DNA of 64,000 nt, taken from contig NZ_JAQEVU010000005.1 in NCBI RefSeq assembly GCF_027694345.1, positions 124,001-188,000 of the forward strand, in the 5' to 3' direction. How positions within the stretch are numbered: position 1 is the stretch's first letter; the number at the start of each line of letters is the position of its first letter. The position numbers and the translations under genes were made by a program. The notes under the pieces are model-generated. The model was given only the letters and a program-made list of their open reading frames with translations, had not been told where the DNA came from and did no database searches. This DNA comes from Varibaculum timonense_A (GTDB lineage: Bacteria > Actinomycetota > Actinomycetes > Actinomycetales > Actinomycetaceae). This document shows positions 25,462-36,200 of the stretch, piece after piece.

Positions 25462-25836
25462 GTGCCTACCATCCAACAGTTGGTCCGCAAAGGACGCTCA
25501 ACTAAGAAGGCGAAGAGTAAAACTCGCGCGCTAAAGGGTTCCCCTCAGCGTCGTGGCGTTTGCACTCGTGTTTACACCACCACCCCGAAGAAGCCGAACT
25601 CGGCATTGCGGAAAGTGGCACGTGTGCGCCTATCCAGCGGTATTGAAGTAACCGCTTACATTCCCGGCGAGGGACATAATCTGCAAGAACACTCCATCGT
25701 GCTGGTGCGCGGTGGACGTGTAAAGGATCTGCCCGGTGTGCGTTTCCACATTGTGCGCGGTGCGTTGGACACTCAGGGTGTTCGTGACCGCAGCCAGGGT
25801 CGATCCAAGTACGGCGCAAAGAAGGAGAAGAAGTAG
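25462..25836 (+). CDS. rpsL: 30S ribosomal protein S12
   Basis: This 124-residue protein begins at GTG behind AGGAGAAG and has the invariant S12 text: PTIQQLVRKGR, CTRVYTTTPKKPNSALRK (the lysine altered in streptomycin resistance is normal here), PGEGHNLQEHS and VRGGRVKDLPGVRYH-like RVKDLPGVRFH. Full length. It is first in the rpsL-rpsG-fusA-tuf cluster and acts in decoding-site fidelity on the small subunit. The stop lies one base before the rpsG ATG. Confidence 0.98.
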   Translation: MPTIQQLVRKGRSTKKAKSKTRALKGSPQRRGVCTRVYTTTPKKPNSALRKVARVRLSSGIEVTAYIPGEGHNLQEHSIVLVRGGRVKDLPGVRFHIVRGALDTQGVRDRSQGRSKYGAKKEKK

Positions 25837-25837
25837 T

Positions 25838-26308
25838 ATGCCTCGTAAAGGTCCAGCTCCTAAGCGCCCTTTGGCAGTTGATCCGGTTTACAACTCGACC
25901 ATTGTTACCCAATTGGTCAATCGGGTGCTGCTAGATGGCAAGAAATCATTGGCGGAACGTATTGTTTACGGCGCACTCGAGGGTGTACGTGAACGTACCG
26001 AGCAAGAACCGGTCAGCGTCCTCAAACGGGCTATGGAGAATGTTCGCCCCGCCCTTGAGGTGCGTTCTCGCCGCGTTGGTGGCGCCACCTATCAGGTACC
26101 GGTAGAGGTTCGCCCTGCTCGGGCAACCACTTTGGCTTTGCGCTGGTTGGTTGATTATTCACGCCAACGTCGCGAAAAGACTATGACCGAACGCCTCATG
26201 AACGAGATTTTGGATGCTTCCAACGGCCTGGGTGCTGCGGTGAAGCGTCGTGAAGACATGCACAAGATGGCGGAGTCCAACAAGGCTTTCGCTCATTACC
26301 GCTGGTAA
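25838..26308 (+). CDS. rpsG: 30S ribosomal protein S7
   Basis: From ATG 25838 this gives the standard 156-residue S7 beginning PRKGPAPKRPLAVDPVYNS and ending AESNKAFAHYRW. The frame is open upstream inside rpsL, but homology begins at this ATG, which has GGAGAAG just upstream in the end of rpsL. S7 nucleates the head of the small subunit and commonly represses str operons by binding its mRNA. It is followed after 21 bases by fusA. Confidence 0.97.
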   Translation: MPRKGPAPKRPLAVDPVYNSTIVTQLVNRVLLDGKKSLAERIVYGALEGVRERTEQEPVSVLKRAMENVRPALEVRSRRVGGATYQVPVEVRPARATTLALRWLVDYSRQRREKTMTERLMNEILDASNGLGAAVKRREDMHKMAESNKAFAHYRW

Positions 26309-26329
26309 ACCTAACCGGAAGGAACGATT

Positions 26330-28483
26330 GTGGCATTAGAAGTGCTTGCTGACCTCTCTCAGGTTCGCAACATTGGCATCATGGCTCACATTGATGCTGG
26401 TAAAACCACTGTAACCGAACGCATCCTGTACTACACGGGCATCAACTACAAGATTGGGGAAACCCATGATGGTGCCGGAACTATGGACTGGATGGAGCAG
26501 GAAAAAGAACGCGGTATCACCATTACTTCCGCGGCTACTACCTGTTTTTGGAACGGTCAGCAGATTAACATTATTGACACCCCTGGTCACGTTGATTTTA
26601 CCGTAGAGGTAGAGCGCTCTCTGCGCGTCCTCGACGGTGCAGTTGCTGTTTTCGATGGCAAAGAGGGCGTGGAGCCCCAGTCGGAAACCGTTTGGCGTCA
26701 AGCTGACAAGTATGACGTTCCCCGTATCTGCTTCATCAACAAGATGGACAAGCTCGGCGCGGACTTCTACTACTCGGTAAAGACCATTGAGGATCGTTTG
26801 CACGCCCGCCCGGTAGTTATGGTGCTGCCGATTGGCGCGGAAGCTGATTTCAAAGGGATTGTAGATTTGCTGGAAATGAAAGCAGTCTACTTCCCCGAGA
26901 CTTTCAGTGCCGAGCAGGCTCAAAAGGCTGGCGGCAAGGTTAAAGAGGGCGACGCTACTCTAGGTGCGGTGCTTGAATACGCCGAGATTCCGGACGATTT
27001 GAAAGATCGCGCCGTTGAATACCGTGAAAAGTTGATTGACACCGCCGCGGAAGCTAATGACGAATTGATGGAGGCTTACCTAGAAAACGGTGAGCTAAGC
27101 AATGAGCAGATTATTGCCGGTATCCGTGAGCTCACTTTGAAGAGCGAAATCTACCCGGTATTTGCGGGCAGTGCTTTCAAGAATAAGGGCGTACAGCCGG
27201 TTCTAGACGCTGTTTTGCGTTATCTGCCTTCGCCGTTAGATGTTCCCGCTCTTGAGGGTCATCTGCCAGGAGACGAAGAAAAGACGGTTCTTTGTCCTCC
27301 GAAAAACGATGCTCCTTTCGCTGCCTTGGCGTTCAAGATTGCAGCTCATCCTTTCTATGGCAAGCTAACTTATGTCCGGATTTATTCCGGGCAGATTAAG
27401 GCTGGCTCTAACCTGACTAACGCCACCAAAGACAAGAAAGAGCGCGTTGGCAAGATTTTCCAGATGCACTCTAACAAGGAAAATCCGATTGAGGTCGCGC
27501 ACGCAGGTAATATCTATGCGTTCGTGGGGCTTAAAGATGTTACTACTGGTGATACCCTTTGCGAGAGTTCTCATCCGGTAGTGCTAGAGTCTATGAACTT
27601 CCCTGATCCGGTTATCCACGTCGCGATTGAGCCCAAGACCAAAGCCGACCAAGAGAAACTAGGCATTGCTATTCAGCGTCTGGCGGAAGAAGACCCGACT
27701 TTCACGGTTCGTCTCGATGACGAAACTGGTCAGACCGTTATCGGTGGTATGGGTGAGCTACACTTGGACGTGCTGGTAGATAGGATGAAACGCGAGTTCC
27801 ACGTGGAAGCAAACGTGGGCGCACCGATGGTTGCTTATCGCGAAACTATCCGCAAGACGGTAGAGGATGTAGAGTACACTCACAAGAAGCAGACTGGTGG
27901 TTCTGGTCAGTTCGCTAAAGTACTGGTTACTTTCGAACCGCTTCCTTTGGATGCGGAAGAACCGTACGAGTTTGTAAACAAGATTACTGGTGGACGTATT
28001 CCGCGTGAATATATTCCGTCGGTCGATCACGGCATTCGTGAAGCCATGGAGGGAGGCGTTTTGGCTGGTTATCCTTTGACCGGTATCAAAGCGACTCTGA
28101 CGGATGGTGCTTACCATGACGTAGACTCTTCGGAAATGGCGTTCAAGATAGCTGGTAACATGGTTTTGAGGGAGGGTGCACGTCGCGCCAAGCCCGTATT
28201 GCTCGAACCGATTATGGCCGTTGAGGTCAGAACTCCGGAAGAGTATATGGGTGACGTGATGGGTGACCTTTCTTCTCGCCGCGGATTCATTCAGTCCATG
28301 GATGACGTGAACGGAGTGAAAGAAGTCCGGGCAAAGGTTCCGTTGTCGGAAATGTTTGGTTACGTGGGTGACCTGCGGTCTAAGACCCAGGGGCGTGCGG
28401 TATATACCATGCAGTTCGACAGCTACGATGAGGTTCCGAAGTCGGTTGCTGAGGAAGTCATCGCTAAGACCCGAGGCGAATAG
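26330..28483 (+). CDS. fusA: Elongation factor G
   Basis: This 717-residue translational GTPase drives translocation. It has G1 AHIDAGKTT, G2 RGITITSAA, G3 DTPGHVDFT and G4 NKMDKLGAD, then domains II-V with the IPREYIPSVDHGIREA and GYVGDLRSKTQGRA segments. Full length. The GTG start follows AAGGAACG. It is downstream of rpsG in the str operon. A 126-base gap separates it from tuf, which may allow separate tuf transcription. Confidence 0.98.
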   Translation: MALEVLADLSQVRNIGIMAHIDAGKTTVTERILYYTGINYKIGETHDGAGTMDWMEQEKERGITITSAATTCFWNGQQINIIDTPGHVDFTVEVERSLRVLDGAVAVFDGKEGVEPQSETVWRQADKYDVPRICFINKMDKLGADFYYSVKTIEDRLHARPVVMVLPIGAEADFKGIVDLLEMKAVYFPETFSAEQAQKAGGKVKEGDATLGAVLEYAEIPDDLKDRAVEYREKLIDTAAEANDELMEAYLENGELSNEQIIAGIRELTLKSEIYPVFAGSAFKNKGVQPVLDAVLRYLPSPLDVPALEGHLPGDEEKTVLCPPKNDAPFAALAFKIAAHPFYGKLTYVRIYSGQIKAGSNLTNATKDKKERVGKIFQMHSNKENPIEVAHAGNIYAFVGLKDVTTGDTLCESSHPVVLESMNFPDPVIHVAIEPKTKADQEKLGIAIQRLAEEDPTFTVRLDDETGQTVIGGMGELHLDVLVDRMKREFHVEANVGAPMVAYRETIRKTVEDVEYTHKKQTGGSGQFAKVLVTFEPLPLDAEEPYEFVNKITGGRIPREYIPSVDHGIREAMEGGVLAGYPLTGIKATLTDGAYHDVDSSEMAFKIAGNMVLREGARRAKPVLLEPIMAVEVRTPEEYMGDVMGDLSSRRGFIQSMDDVNGVKEVRAKVPLSEMFGYVGDLRSKTQGRAVYTMQFDSYDEVPKSVAEEVIAKTRGE

Positions 28484-28609
28484 CCCTCGCGGGTGCCTTT
28501 ATTTTATTAAATATCACAAATAACCCGTAGGAGATCATTCGCGTTGGGTGTTAGCCTTAACAGTGACAACCAAGCGATAGATAACTACCCGAGTCCAGGA
28601 GGACATTAA

Positions 28610-29800
28610 TTGGCTAAGGCTAAGTACGAGCGGACTAAACCGCACGTTAATATTGGTACTATTGGGCACGTTGACCACGGCAAGACTACCTTGACCGCGG
28701 CTATCACCAAAGTGCTGCACGACACCTATCCGGAACTGAATGCGTTTACTCCTTTCGAGGACGTAGACAACGCTCCGGAAGAGCGTGAACGCGGGATTAC
28801 TATTAACGTTTCCCACGTTGAATACCAGACCGAAAAGCGTCACTACGCACACGTAGACGCTCCTGGTCACGCTGACTACATCAAGAACATGATTACTGGT
28901 GCTGCTCAGATGGACGGCGCAATCCTGGTGGTTGCCGCTACTGACGGTCCTATGGCTCAGACTCGCGAGCACGTACTGCTCGCTCGTCAGGTGGGCGTTC
29001 CGGCAATCCTGGTTGCTCTGAACAAGTGCGACATGGTTGATGACGACGAGATGCTGGAACTGGTTGAGGAAGAATGCCGCGACCTGCTCTCCAGCCAGGA
29101 CTTCGATGGAGATAACGCTCCTATCGTTCGTGTTTCCGCTTTGAAGGCTCTTGAGGGCGACGAACAGTGGGTTGGTCAGGTTAAGGCGCTTATGGATGCG
29201 GTTGATGAGTTCATTCCTGAACCCACCCGCGATTTGGATAAGCCCTTCTTGATGCCGATCGAGGACGTGTTCACCATTACTGGTCGTGGCACCGTAGTTA
29301 CCGGTCGTGTTGAGCGCGGTAAGCTGCCTTTGAACTCCGAGGTTGAGATTCTGGGTATCCGTGATCCGCAGAAGACCACTGTTACCGGTATCGAGACTTT
29401 CCACAAGTCCATGGATCAGGCTGAAGCTGGTGACAACACCGGTCTGTTGCTGCGTGGTATCAAGCGTGAAGACGTTGAACGCGGTCAGGTTGTGGTTGCT
29501 CCTGGTTCTATCACCACTCACACCCAGTTCGAGGGTCAGGTCTACATCTTGAAGAAGGACGAGGGTGGTCGTCACAAGAGCTTCTACTCTGGCTACCGTC
29601 CTCAGTTCTACTTCCGTACCACTGACGTGACTGGCGTTATCACCCTGCCCGAGGGCAAGGAAATGGTTATGCCTGGTGACACCACTGAAATCTCGGTAGA
29701 GCTGATTCAGCCTATCGCTATGGAGGTTGGTCTGGGCTTCGCTATTCGTGAAGGTGGCCGTACCGTTGGTTCCGGTCGTGTAACCAAGATTGATCTGTAA
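28610..29800 (+). CDS. tuf: Elongation factor Tu
   Basis: This 396-residue protein has the EF-Tu sequence: HVNIGTIGHVDHGKTTLT, RGITINVSHVEYQT, DAPGHADYI, NKCDMVDD and the C-terminal FAIREGGRTVGSGRVTKI. It delivers aminoacyl-tRNA to the ribosome. The start is TTG at 28610, backed by an excellent AGGAGGAC site at good spacing; a TTG in so highly expressed a gene is notable. TTAACA and GATAAC 17 bases apart, just upstream (28557-28585 or so), may be a dedicated tuf promoter. It ends at a strong terminator. Confidence 0.98.
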   Translation: MAKAKYERTKPHVNIGTIGHVDHGKTTLTAAITKVLHDTYPELNAFTPFEDVDNAPEERERGITINVSHVEYQTEKRHYAHVDAPGHADYIKNMITGAAQMDGAILVVAATDGPMAQTREHVLLARQVGVPAILVALNKCDMVDDDEMLELVEEECRDLLSSQDFDGDNAPIVRVSALKALEGDEQWVGQVKALMDAVDEFIPEPTRDLDKPFLMPIEDVFTITGRGTVVTGRVERGKLPLNSEVEILGIRDPQKTTVTGIETFHKSMDQAEAGDNTGLLLRGIKREDVERGQVVVAPGSITTHTQFEGQVYILKKDEGGRHKSFYSGYRPQFYFRTTDVTGVITLPEGKEMVMPGDTTEISVELIQPIAMEVGLGFAIREGGRTVGSGRVTKIDL

Positions 29801-29832
29801 ACTAATCTGACGATTAGTTTCTAATCTTTTTA

Positions 29833-29872
29833 GTTGTGCCTGGGAGGTTAGCTCCCAGGCACAACTTTTTTT
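29833..29872 (+). terminator. Rho-independent terminator after tuf
   Basis: Perfect 14-bp arms GTTGTGCCTGGGAG (29833-29846) and CTCCCAGGCACAAC (29852-29865), a five-base loop and a run of seven T residues. It ends the str operon. Confidence 0.95.
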
Positions 29873-30048
29873 ATGTGCGCCTTTAATTGAGGTAATGCCG
29901 GTTAAGGCTTTCCTCGAAGTTATGTGGACTCTTTTTGGGATTATTCCTACATAAGACCGGGTTGAGCGGGAGTATTAGAGGAGATAGCTAAAGATAGATA
30001 GGCAGGATTACAGCCCCCTTGGTATCGCTCACTGGAGACGGAGAATAC

Positions 30049-30104
30049 TGCCGGGCAAACCGTGAGAACTTTTCGATGGGCGTAAAGTCCTAGTGGTGAC
30101 GGCA
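30049..30104 (+). promoter_or_regulatory. Possible structured leader element upstream of the pilus operon
   Basis: TGCCG (30049-30053) can pair with CGGCA (30100-30104). Inside are GGCAAACC (30054-30061) and a small hairpin GGGC/GTCC closing a GTAAA loop (30078-30090). GGCAAACC followed by GGCGTAAAGTCC recalls the conserved core of class I cyclic-di-GMP (GEMM) aptamers. The GAAA tetraloop and second arm expected of GEMM are not obvious, so I offer this only as a candidate structure. The surrounding 29873-30149 contains no gene. Confidence 0.25.
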
Positions 30105-30149
30105 CAATCTGAGTTTTATAAAAATAGCCGATTTTTCTTCGTTAAAATC

Positions 30150-30179
30150 TTGTTATCTAGATTGTGGTAAAGCTATAAT
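30150..30179 (+). promoter_or_regulatory. Predicted promoter of the pilus operon
   Basis: TTGTTA (30150-30155), an 18-base spacer and a perfect TATAAT (30174-30179) precede the tip-adhesin gene by about 60 bases. The poly-G tract lies downstream, in the expected 5' untranslated region. Confidence 0.6.
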
Positions 30180-30217
30180 AATACTTAATTGACGGTAGTT
30201 CCCTCTCTCACTTTGTT

Positions 30218-30229
30218 GGGGGGGGGGGG
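30218..30229 (+). repeat. Homopolymeric G tract (12 G) at the ribosome-binding position of the tip-adhesin gene
   Basis: Twelve G residues end nine bases before the ATG at 30239, where a Shine-Dalgarno sequence should be, and no other purine-rich site is present. Slippage would shift the effective site or its spacing and so could modulate translation. Confidence 0.75.
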
Positions 30230-30238
30230 ATTACTCAT

Positions 30239-33200
30239 ATGCAAAGTATGAAGATTGTTAGGTGTAACGTGGCAGGACATAACAAATCTCAGAAATTGGT
30301 AGCGGTGCTAACCCTGTTAGGGCTGGTTATTGCGTTAATTCCGGTGGCAGTGTTGGCGTTGCCACAGGCGCAAGCAGAACCTTCCGACCCTAGTCACCCG
30401 ATAATTGGAGGAGCGGACGACCCGTGGCCGCTAGATTCTCCCCGAGAGCTAGAATCTCAAGACATTAAAAATGCTGGCTCGGTTGCGCTAGTCTTTGAGT
30501 TTGGGTCTTGGTACGGTTATCAAACTATGGGTGGCGCTATCCCAGGAACTGCCGGTAGAGCCTGTCCGCACGATTATCCCGAAATACCAGCCTCCCGAAA
30601 ACGCCTAAATGATGGTCAATGGAACTCTAATTGCCGAAACTGGGATCAGAATCAGGCGGTAGCCAAGGTTATCGAAGGGCTCAAAGGATCCCCCCTGTCG
30701 GTCGGTATTTACCACTATGCCCGTAAACAAGACCAAGGAAGATACGGCAATAACACCCCCGACCTGAAAGCCACGTCACTGGCAGATGCGGCTGGTTATC
30801 AGAAAGTCATGGATAAGGTCTGGTCATTGGATGCCACCAATGGCAAGGGCGGAAACATGGAAACTGGATACGGCGGAAACAGTGAGTGGGGTTTAGGTAA
30901 ACTCTACCGGGATATGTACCTGTACAAGCAAGAACAGTTAAAAGAACACGGGGGGGAACCCGGATTCGTTCCCCGTCCTCTCTATTCCAAAATTATTATC
31001 ATGTCGGTTTCAGATCCGCACTGGCATCTGAGTAAGTCGGTAACCACCACGGATAATATCTGTAAAACCAATTATACAGAATGGGCGGTCGTTCACGACG
31101 CAGAGGGACGTTTCGTAGATGACCCCGAGAACCTTGATTCACAGTTTTTACATCAATGCCTGTGGAATGGTCTGCCGTTAGAAAGGAATCCGGGGCGGGC
31201 AGGGATGCTAGATGTTGCCCGCATGATTCGCGGTATGGGAGCCGATATCCGCACGATGGGTATGGGGGACTGGGTTGATAGATTCCCCAATTCAACTGGT
31301 GGTGGTGAATCCACTCGCCATATGTTCCTGAGGGCTTTAACCGGGGTGCAGGACTATAAACAACCCACTAGCAACTATCAATACATTCCTTTCCCCTCTG
31401 ATAGTGCTGGGGCTCCAAACGGTCACTTTGCTTACCCGAACGGTAACTATTATCGGAATCCCGCAAAAGACGGTATTGCCAACGGTACTTTTGAAAAATC
31501 TATGCGTGGGTGGATGTGGGAGGATACCCACCTTTCATTAACCTCTGACCTACTTGATGGGGATTTCCGCTATGTGAAACCGAATTCGCGGCAAATCATT
31601 AACTTTAGCCCTCTCAATGCCTCAACTACTGCCCAGAACCATACCACCGGCAGTGACGGGCGAATAGTTATCAACCTAACCAAGGCGCAAATGACCAGGG
31701 GAGTTGATGTTCGCCAACCGGAACGAACCGACAAGTATGTCTTTACCCAATTCCAAGGGCATAATGCCCGCTGTCGCGGGTTAAACAGAACAGATGGACA
31801 ATCCGAAGATTTCTTCCCCGAAAATCTTGACAAAGATGCTAGTGGTAGAACTGGATTTAGAATAACGGCAGACCAATACAACAAATTCTTCTCCATTAAA
31901 TGTTCTAGCTATTCACGACCGCTGCAAAAAATGCAGCTAATCAAGAAAGCTGGAGTAGAAAACGAACAAATTCGTTACGAGATTGGCGGACAGCCCACCG
32001 CCTACCAGGGAGGCGTCAGCTATGGTTTCCAATGGAAGTGCACCGATCCCAAGGCAAAAGACCCCCAGGCGGTAGTTGCGCAAGGAACTGCTAACCGCCA
32101 AGTAAAAGGGCTAAACGTAGCTGTTACCTTAGACCCGATAGATATTTCCGATGTCGCGATGCCGGTCGGCACGCAATGCACAATTAACGAAACCCTGAAC
32201 CTACCGGCAGGGTACACCCTGGCAAAAGCGAATTCACTTTTCACTTCCAACACTGAAGTCAAAGGAACCAACTTCAAGCTAGACGAAACCCAAACCCAGA
32301 AAACTAAAGACGGTGGACAATCTGTTTCCAACAAGATAGTGGGTAATGTCCAGTTATTTAACCCGGACAACACCACTACCGAGATTTCGCAATTAGTTTC
32401 AAACACCACCTATTCGTCGCTGCGAGCGCATATCAAAATTGATGTAAAGTTCTCTAACTCTGGTAACGATGCGGCGATAGCAGCAAAAATCGCTAACGGT
32501 ACTTTACCGAAGAAGATTCCGGTTTACTACAATTGCCGTTTCATGCCTGACCCCACTAAACCCCCGGAACTTCCCGAAACGAACGTGGGTTCCTATCCTG
32601 GTTTCGTCGGAGTGGACTGGGTAGGAGTAAACACTGATGGGACCGCCAGTATTACCCTCGGTAAAGACCAGAAAGGAAATGATGTCTGGCCGGTTGGGAC
32701 TCACTGTTTATTTGCTACCACTCCGCCAAATGCTAATATCCACGGACCGAACCCGGCAATAGGGCAACCGGTAAAGATTCCCGGAGTCGTAACCAAAGAC
32801 AGCTACAGCTCCACGATTTGCGCCGAAGATGCCATCAGTAAACCAAGCGCTGCCAAGAAATGTAAAAACAATTATTTCTGGGTTCATTCCGGCGGAGAAC
32901 AAGTCATCCACCTCACCGAGGATTTACAGCGCCTGAAAGGGAAACTGCGGGTGACTAAACAACTCACCGGCGAGGCCGCTAGCCAGGGGATTGGCAAGGA
33001 CTTCCCTATGCATCTGTCCTGTCAAGACGAAGGAAATAATCTGCCGGTAAACGGTAAAGAAACCTACAATTTCAGTGTCAAACGTTCAGAGCCGCAAATA
33101 GTGGAGAATGTTCCTGCCGGAGCCTCCTGTACCCTGATCGAGGACGCGCAAGGCAGCGCCCTCCAAAACGCTGAAGTGGCAATACCAGCACCGATAAAAA

Positions 33201-36200
33201 TCACTCCCATTGCTGACACCACCGTTATAAAAGATGTCACCGTCACCAATGACCTGACCTATAAACGGGCAAACCTGAAAATTAATCACACTGTAACCTG
33301 GAAAAACCCAGAACCTGAGGCAGCAACCCAGCAGGTCTTAATGACTAAAGATAATCTGATTACTGCCTCCTGCCGGGTTCCCGGCGAGGCAGCACAACCA
33401 GATAAAACCGTTACCATCACTGGAAATGGGGCTCAAACCCTGACGGATTTACCGGCTGGTTCAATCTGCAATATCCAATCAGTGCCGCAAGACATCAACG
33501 ATATTGCCGTAAACTATGAAGCTGCCCCGAAACAAGTCACCATTCCTGCCAGCGGGACTGCAACTGTGGATTTAACTACCACCTATTCCTTACCGGCGGC
33601 GGGCAGTTGGTATCTGCGCCCGGTAATTCATTCGCGCCCTGAATATCAGGCGCTACGCAGCTTAATCCCCGATAAGGTAAACGCTACCCTTAAATGTGAG
33701 GGCGCGGCTGATACTCAAACAGTTGCCATCGATTTGAAGAATGGTAGTCCCACCGAGATAGCAACCGCAGGGATTCCCTCTCAAGCGAACTGCACTCTCA
33801 GCGGACAACTAATCCCGCAATCAGAAGAAAGTAAGTTTGAGGTACGTTACGCCATTAATGGTGATAACTACGAGCAGGCAGAAAAGGGAGCAAAGCTAAC
33901 GGTGAATGCGGTAGCTCCCGAAAGCGGAAAGAGCAGAACCCAAGCTTTACACCTGTGGTTCAAAACCAAAAATACCAGCGTAAACCTGGCTTCTAGCTCT
34001 AGTATGTGGACCTCTAAAGCAGCGAACGCGACCGCAACTACAGACAGAATCCCGGTACCCGATCAGTGGCGTAAAGCCGCCCTCGGGATAGCTGCCAATG
34101 ATGCTGATAGCAAAATGGTTCCCCTAAATGTTTCCTGCAAACTAGGTTCCGGAGCCAACGAATCCACGGTGACCTATCCGCTGCACCTATCCAACGGGGG
34201 CAGCGCGAAATCCCTGAGCGTACCTAACGGCTGGAACTGCTCTGTGAGTGCTACCCAAGCCGCGTTAAAGATTCCGGGAACTACGTTACAGAAACCGGAA
34301 TGGGAGGGCGCAAACGGCACGGCTGCCACTAACGGATACCAATACGATTGGACTTCCGGTGACGGGCAAAGCATTACCCTAAAACGTGACTACCGGATGC
34401 AGCTCGCCTCTTTCAACCTCAAAAAGAAAGTTGGTGGTGAAGGGGTAACCATTATCTCCGGGGATAAACAGTTCCAAATGGACTGGACCTGTACCCTGAA
34501 CGGGAAAGCGATTAACATTCCTGCTCCGCGTACCATTGATGTAAACACCAATGCCCAGGCAAGCTTTGGTGATGACCTGGCTTCCCGGCTGCAAAACCTT
34601 AAACCCAGTGGTAGAGCCACTATGGGACGTTTTTTGCAAGGTGAATGGCACGTGGTTGATGCCCTGCCGGCGGGAGCGGTCTGTACCCTCACCGAAAACT
34701 CCGATAATGCACAGGTAGAAAACACCGTTTGGGATCACTACTGGGAGATAACTGACGGCTACCGCAGCCGTGAACCTGCCACTGCTTGCGAGGCCTCCTC
34801 AGATAAATGTCGCCCCGCAGATGAAGGGACTACGGTTAAAGCCCAAGTGCTGTTACCGCGGGATAAAGAAGCCAAAGCTAATCCCTACTTCAACAACGAA
34901 AAAGACAACCCCAAAGATTCGCAAGGTAAGCCCCGCAACCCGGTAGTTCCCGATACCTTGCCCGAGAACTTTGCGGGAACTATGGTTCCTTGGAACAACT
35001 ACACTTTCCAAAAAACCCAGGTGAAAGCTAGTTTGAATAATAGTGGTAACGGGGCTGCGCTCGCCCACGGGAAAACCTTTAGCGCCCGTTTGTACTGCGC
35101 CCCGCCTCCTCTGATTGGAGCTGAAGGGGCAGAACTCCCCGGCAGTGCTGCCGCGATTATCAATGTTGAACTCACCTTTAAAGAAAGTGAAACCAACCCG
35201 GGAACCTGGGAGGACGCGGTCGCTAATCAGTTGATTCCGGTGAATTATCGCTGCGTATTAGCGGAAGCAAAATTCCCGCAACTAGATGCTAAAGTCACCA
35301 CCACCATTACAAAAGATGCGACCCAACCAACTGTGACTGCCGATAAAGACGGATTGACCGACCTGTTCGCCTACAATAAAGGGAAAAACTCGCAGGCGAA
35401 AGATGATTCTAACCTGAACTTGCAGAGCGGCGATCAGCAAATCCTCGGATTTATTGTGCACCCCCAGTTGGTAAATGATGCTCAAGAATCACAAAAGCAA
35501 TCCCTGTTCACTATCGAAAACAAGTTTGATCGCCCGGCAGCGAACGTTAAAGTTGCGCAGGTGGTGCGCAAGGATAGTACCGACACGGATATGTCGTTCG
35601 GGCAGGTATTGGTCGATAAAGGGCAGGTAGGATACCGGGTTCACTATCGGTGTACCGACAAATATCTAAAAGAGACGGGCGGCGACCCCAAGGTTTACCA
35701 AGGATCGGCAGATTTAGCTGCTGACTCTACGGTGAGCTTGTTGTCCGGGCAAGAGGGCGCAAACTTCGTACCCGCCACCTCCAAATGCGTGTTCTGGCAT
35801 GAAAACCAAGACGGCAAAGACCCGGTAGCAACCTATGCGCCCCAACTGTCCCTAAACCCCAGTGCCACGGTAACAACCGAGGGAACGCCAAACCAAGAAG
35901 AGAAATCCGCTAACCAGAGCAAACCGGATTCCCTAAAGGTTAGCCCCCTAAATCTGGATAAAGAGGGTAAGAAAGTAACCACTATTACTTTTGAAGATTT
36001 CTACTTTGCCCCCTACGCCAAATACGAGGTAGGAACAGCGGTAGAGGGCGCGCGTCGCGATGAAGTGCTACCCGCTGACATCAAATATCAGTACAGTTAC
36101 TCCTGTTCCTACCCCGAGGGGCTTCCAGTACCCGCTGCCTATGCGGATGGGAAATATCCCAAAGTAGAGGGTACAACCGACCAGGCAGAGCGAGGCAAAT

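Noticed and set aside
25736..25837. Upstream extension of rpsG inside rpsL
   Set aside because: S7 similarity begins at ATG 25838 with its own ribosome-binding site.
28535..29575. Long antisense frame of 346 codons opposite tuf
   Set aside because: It mirrors the highly biased tuf codons on the other strand; no domain, no start signals.
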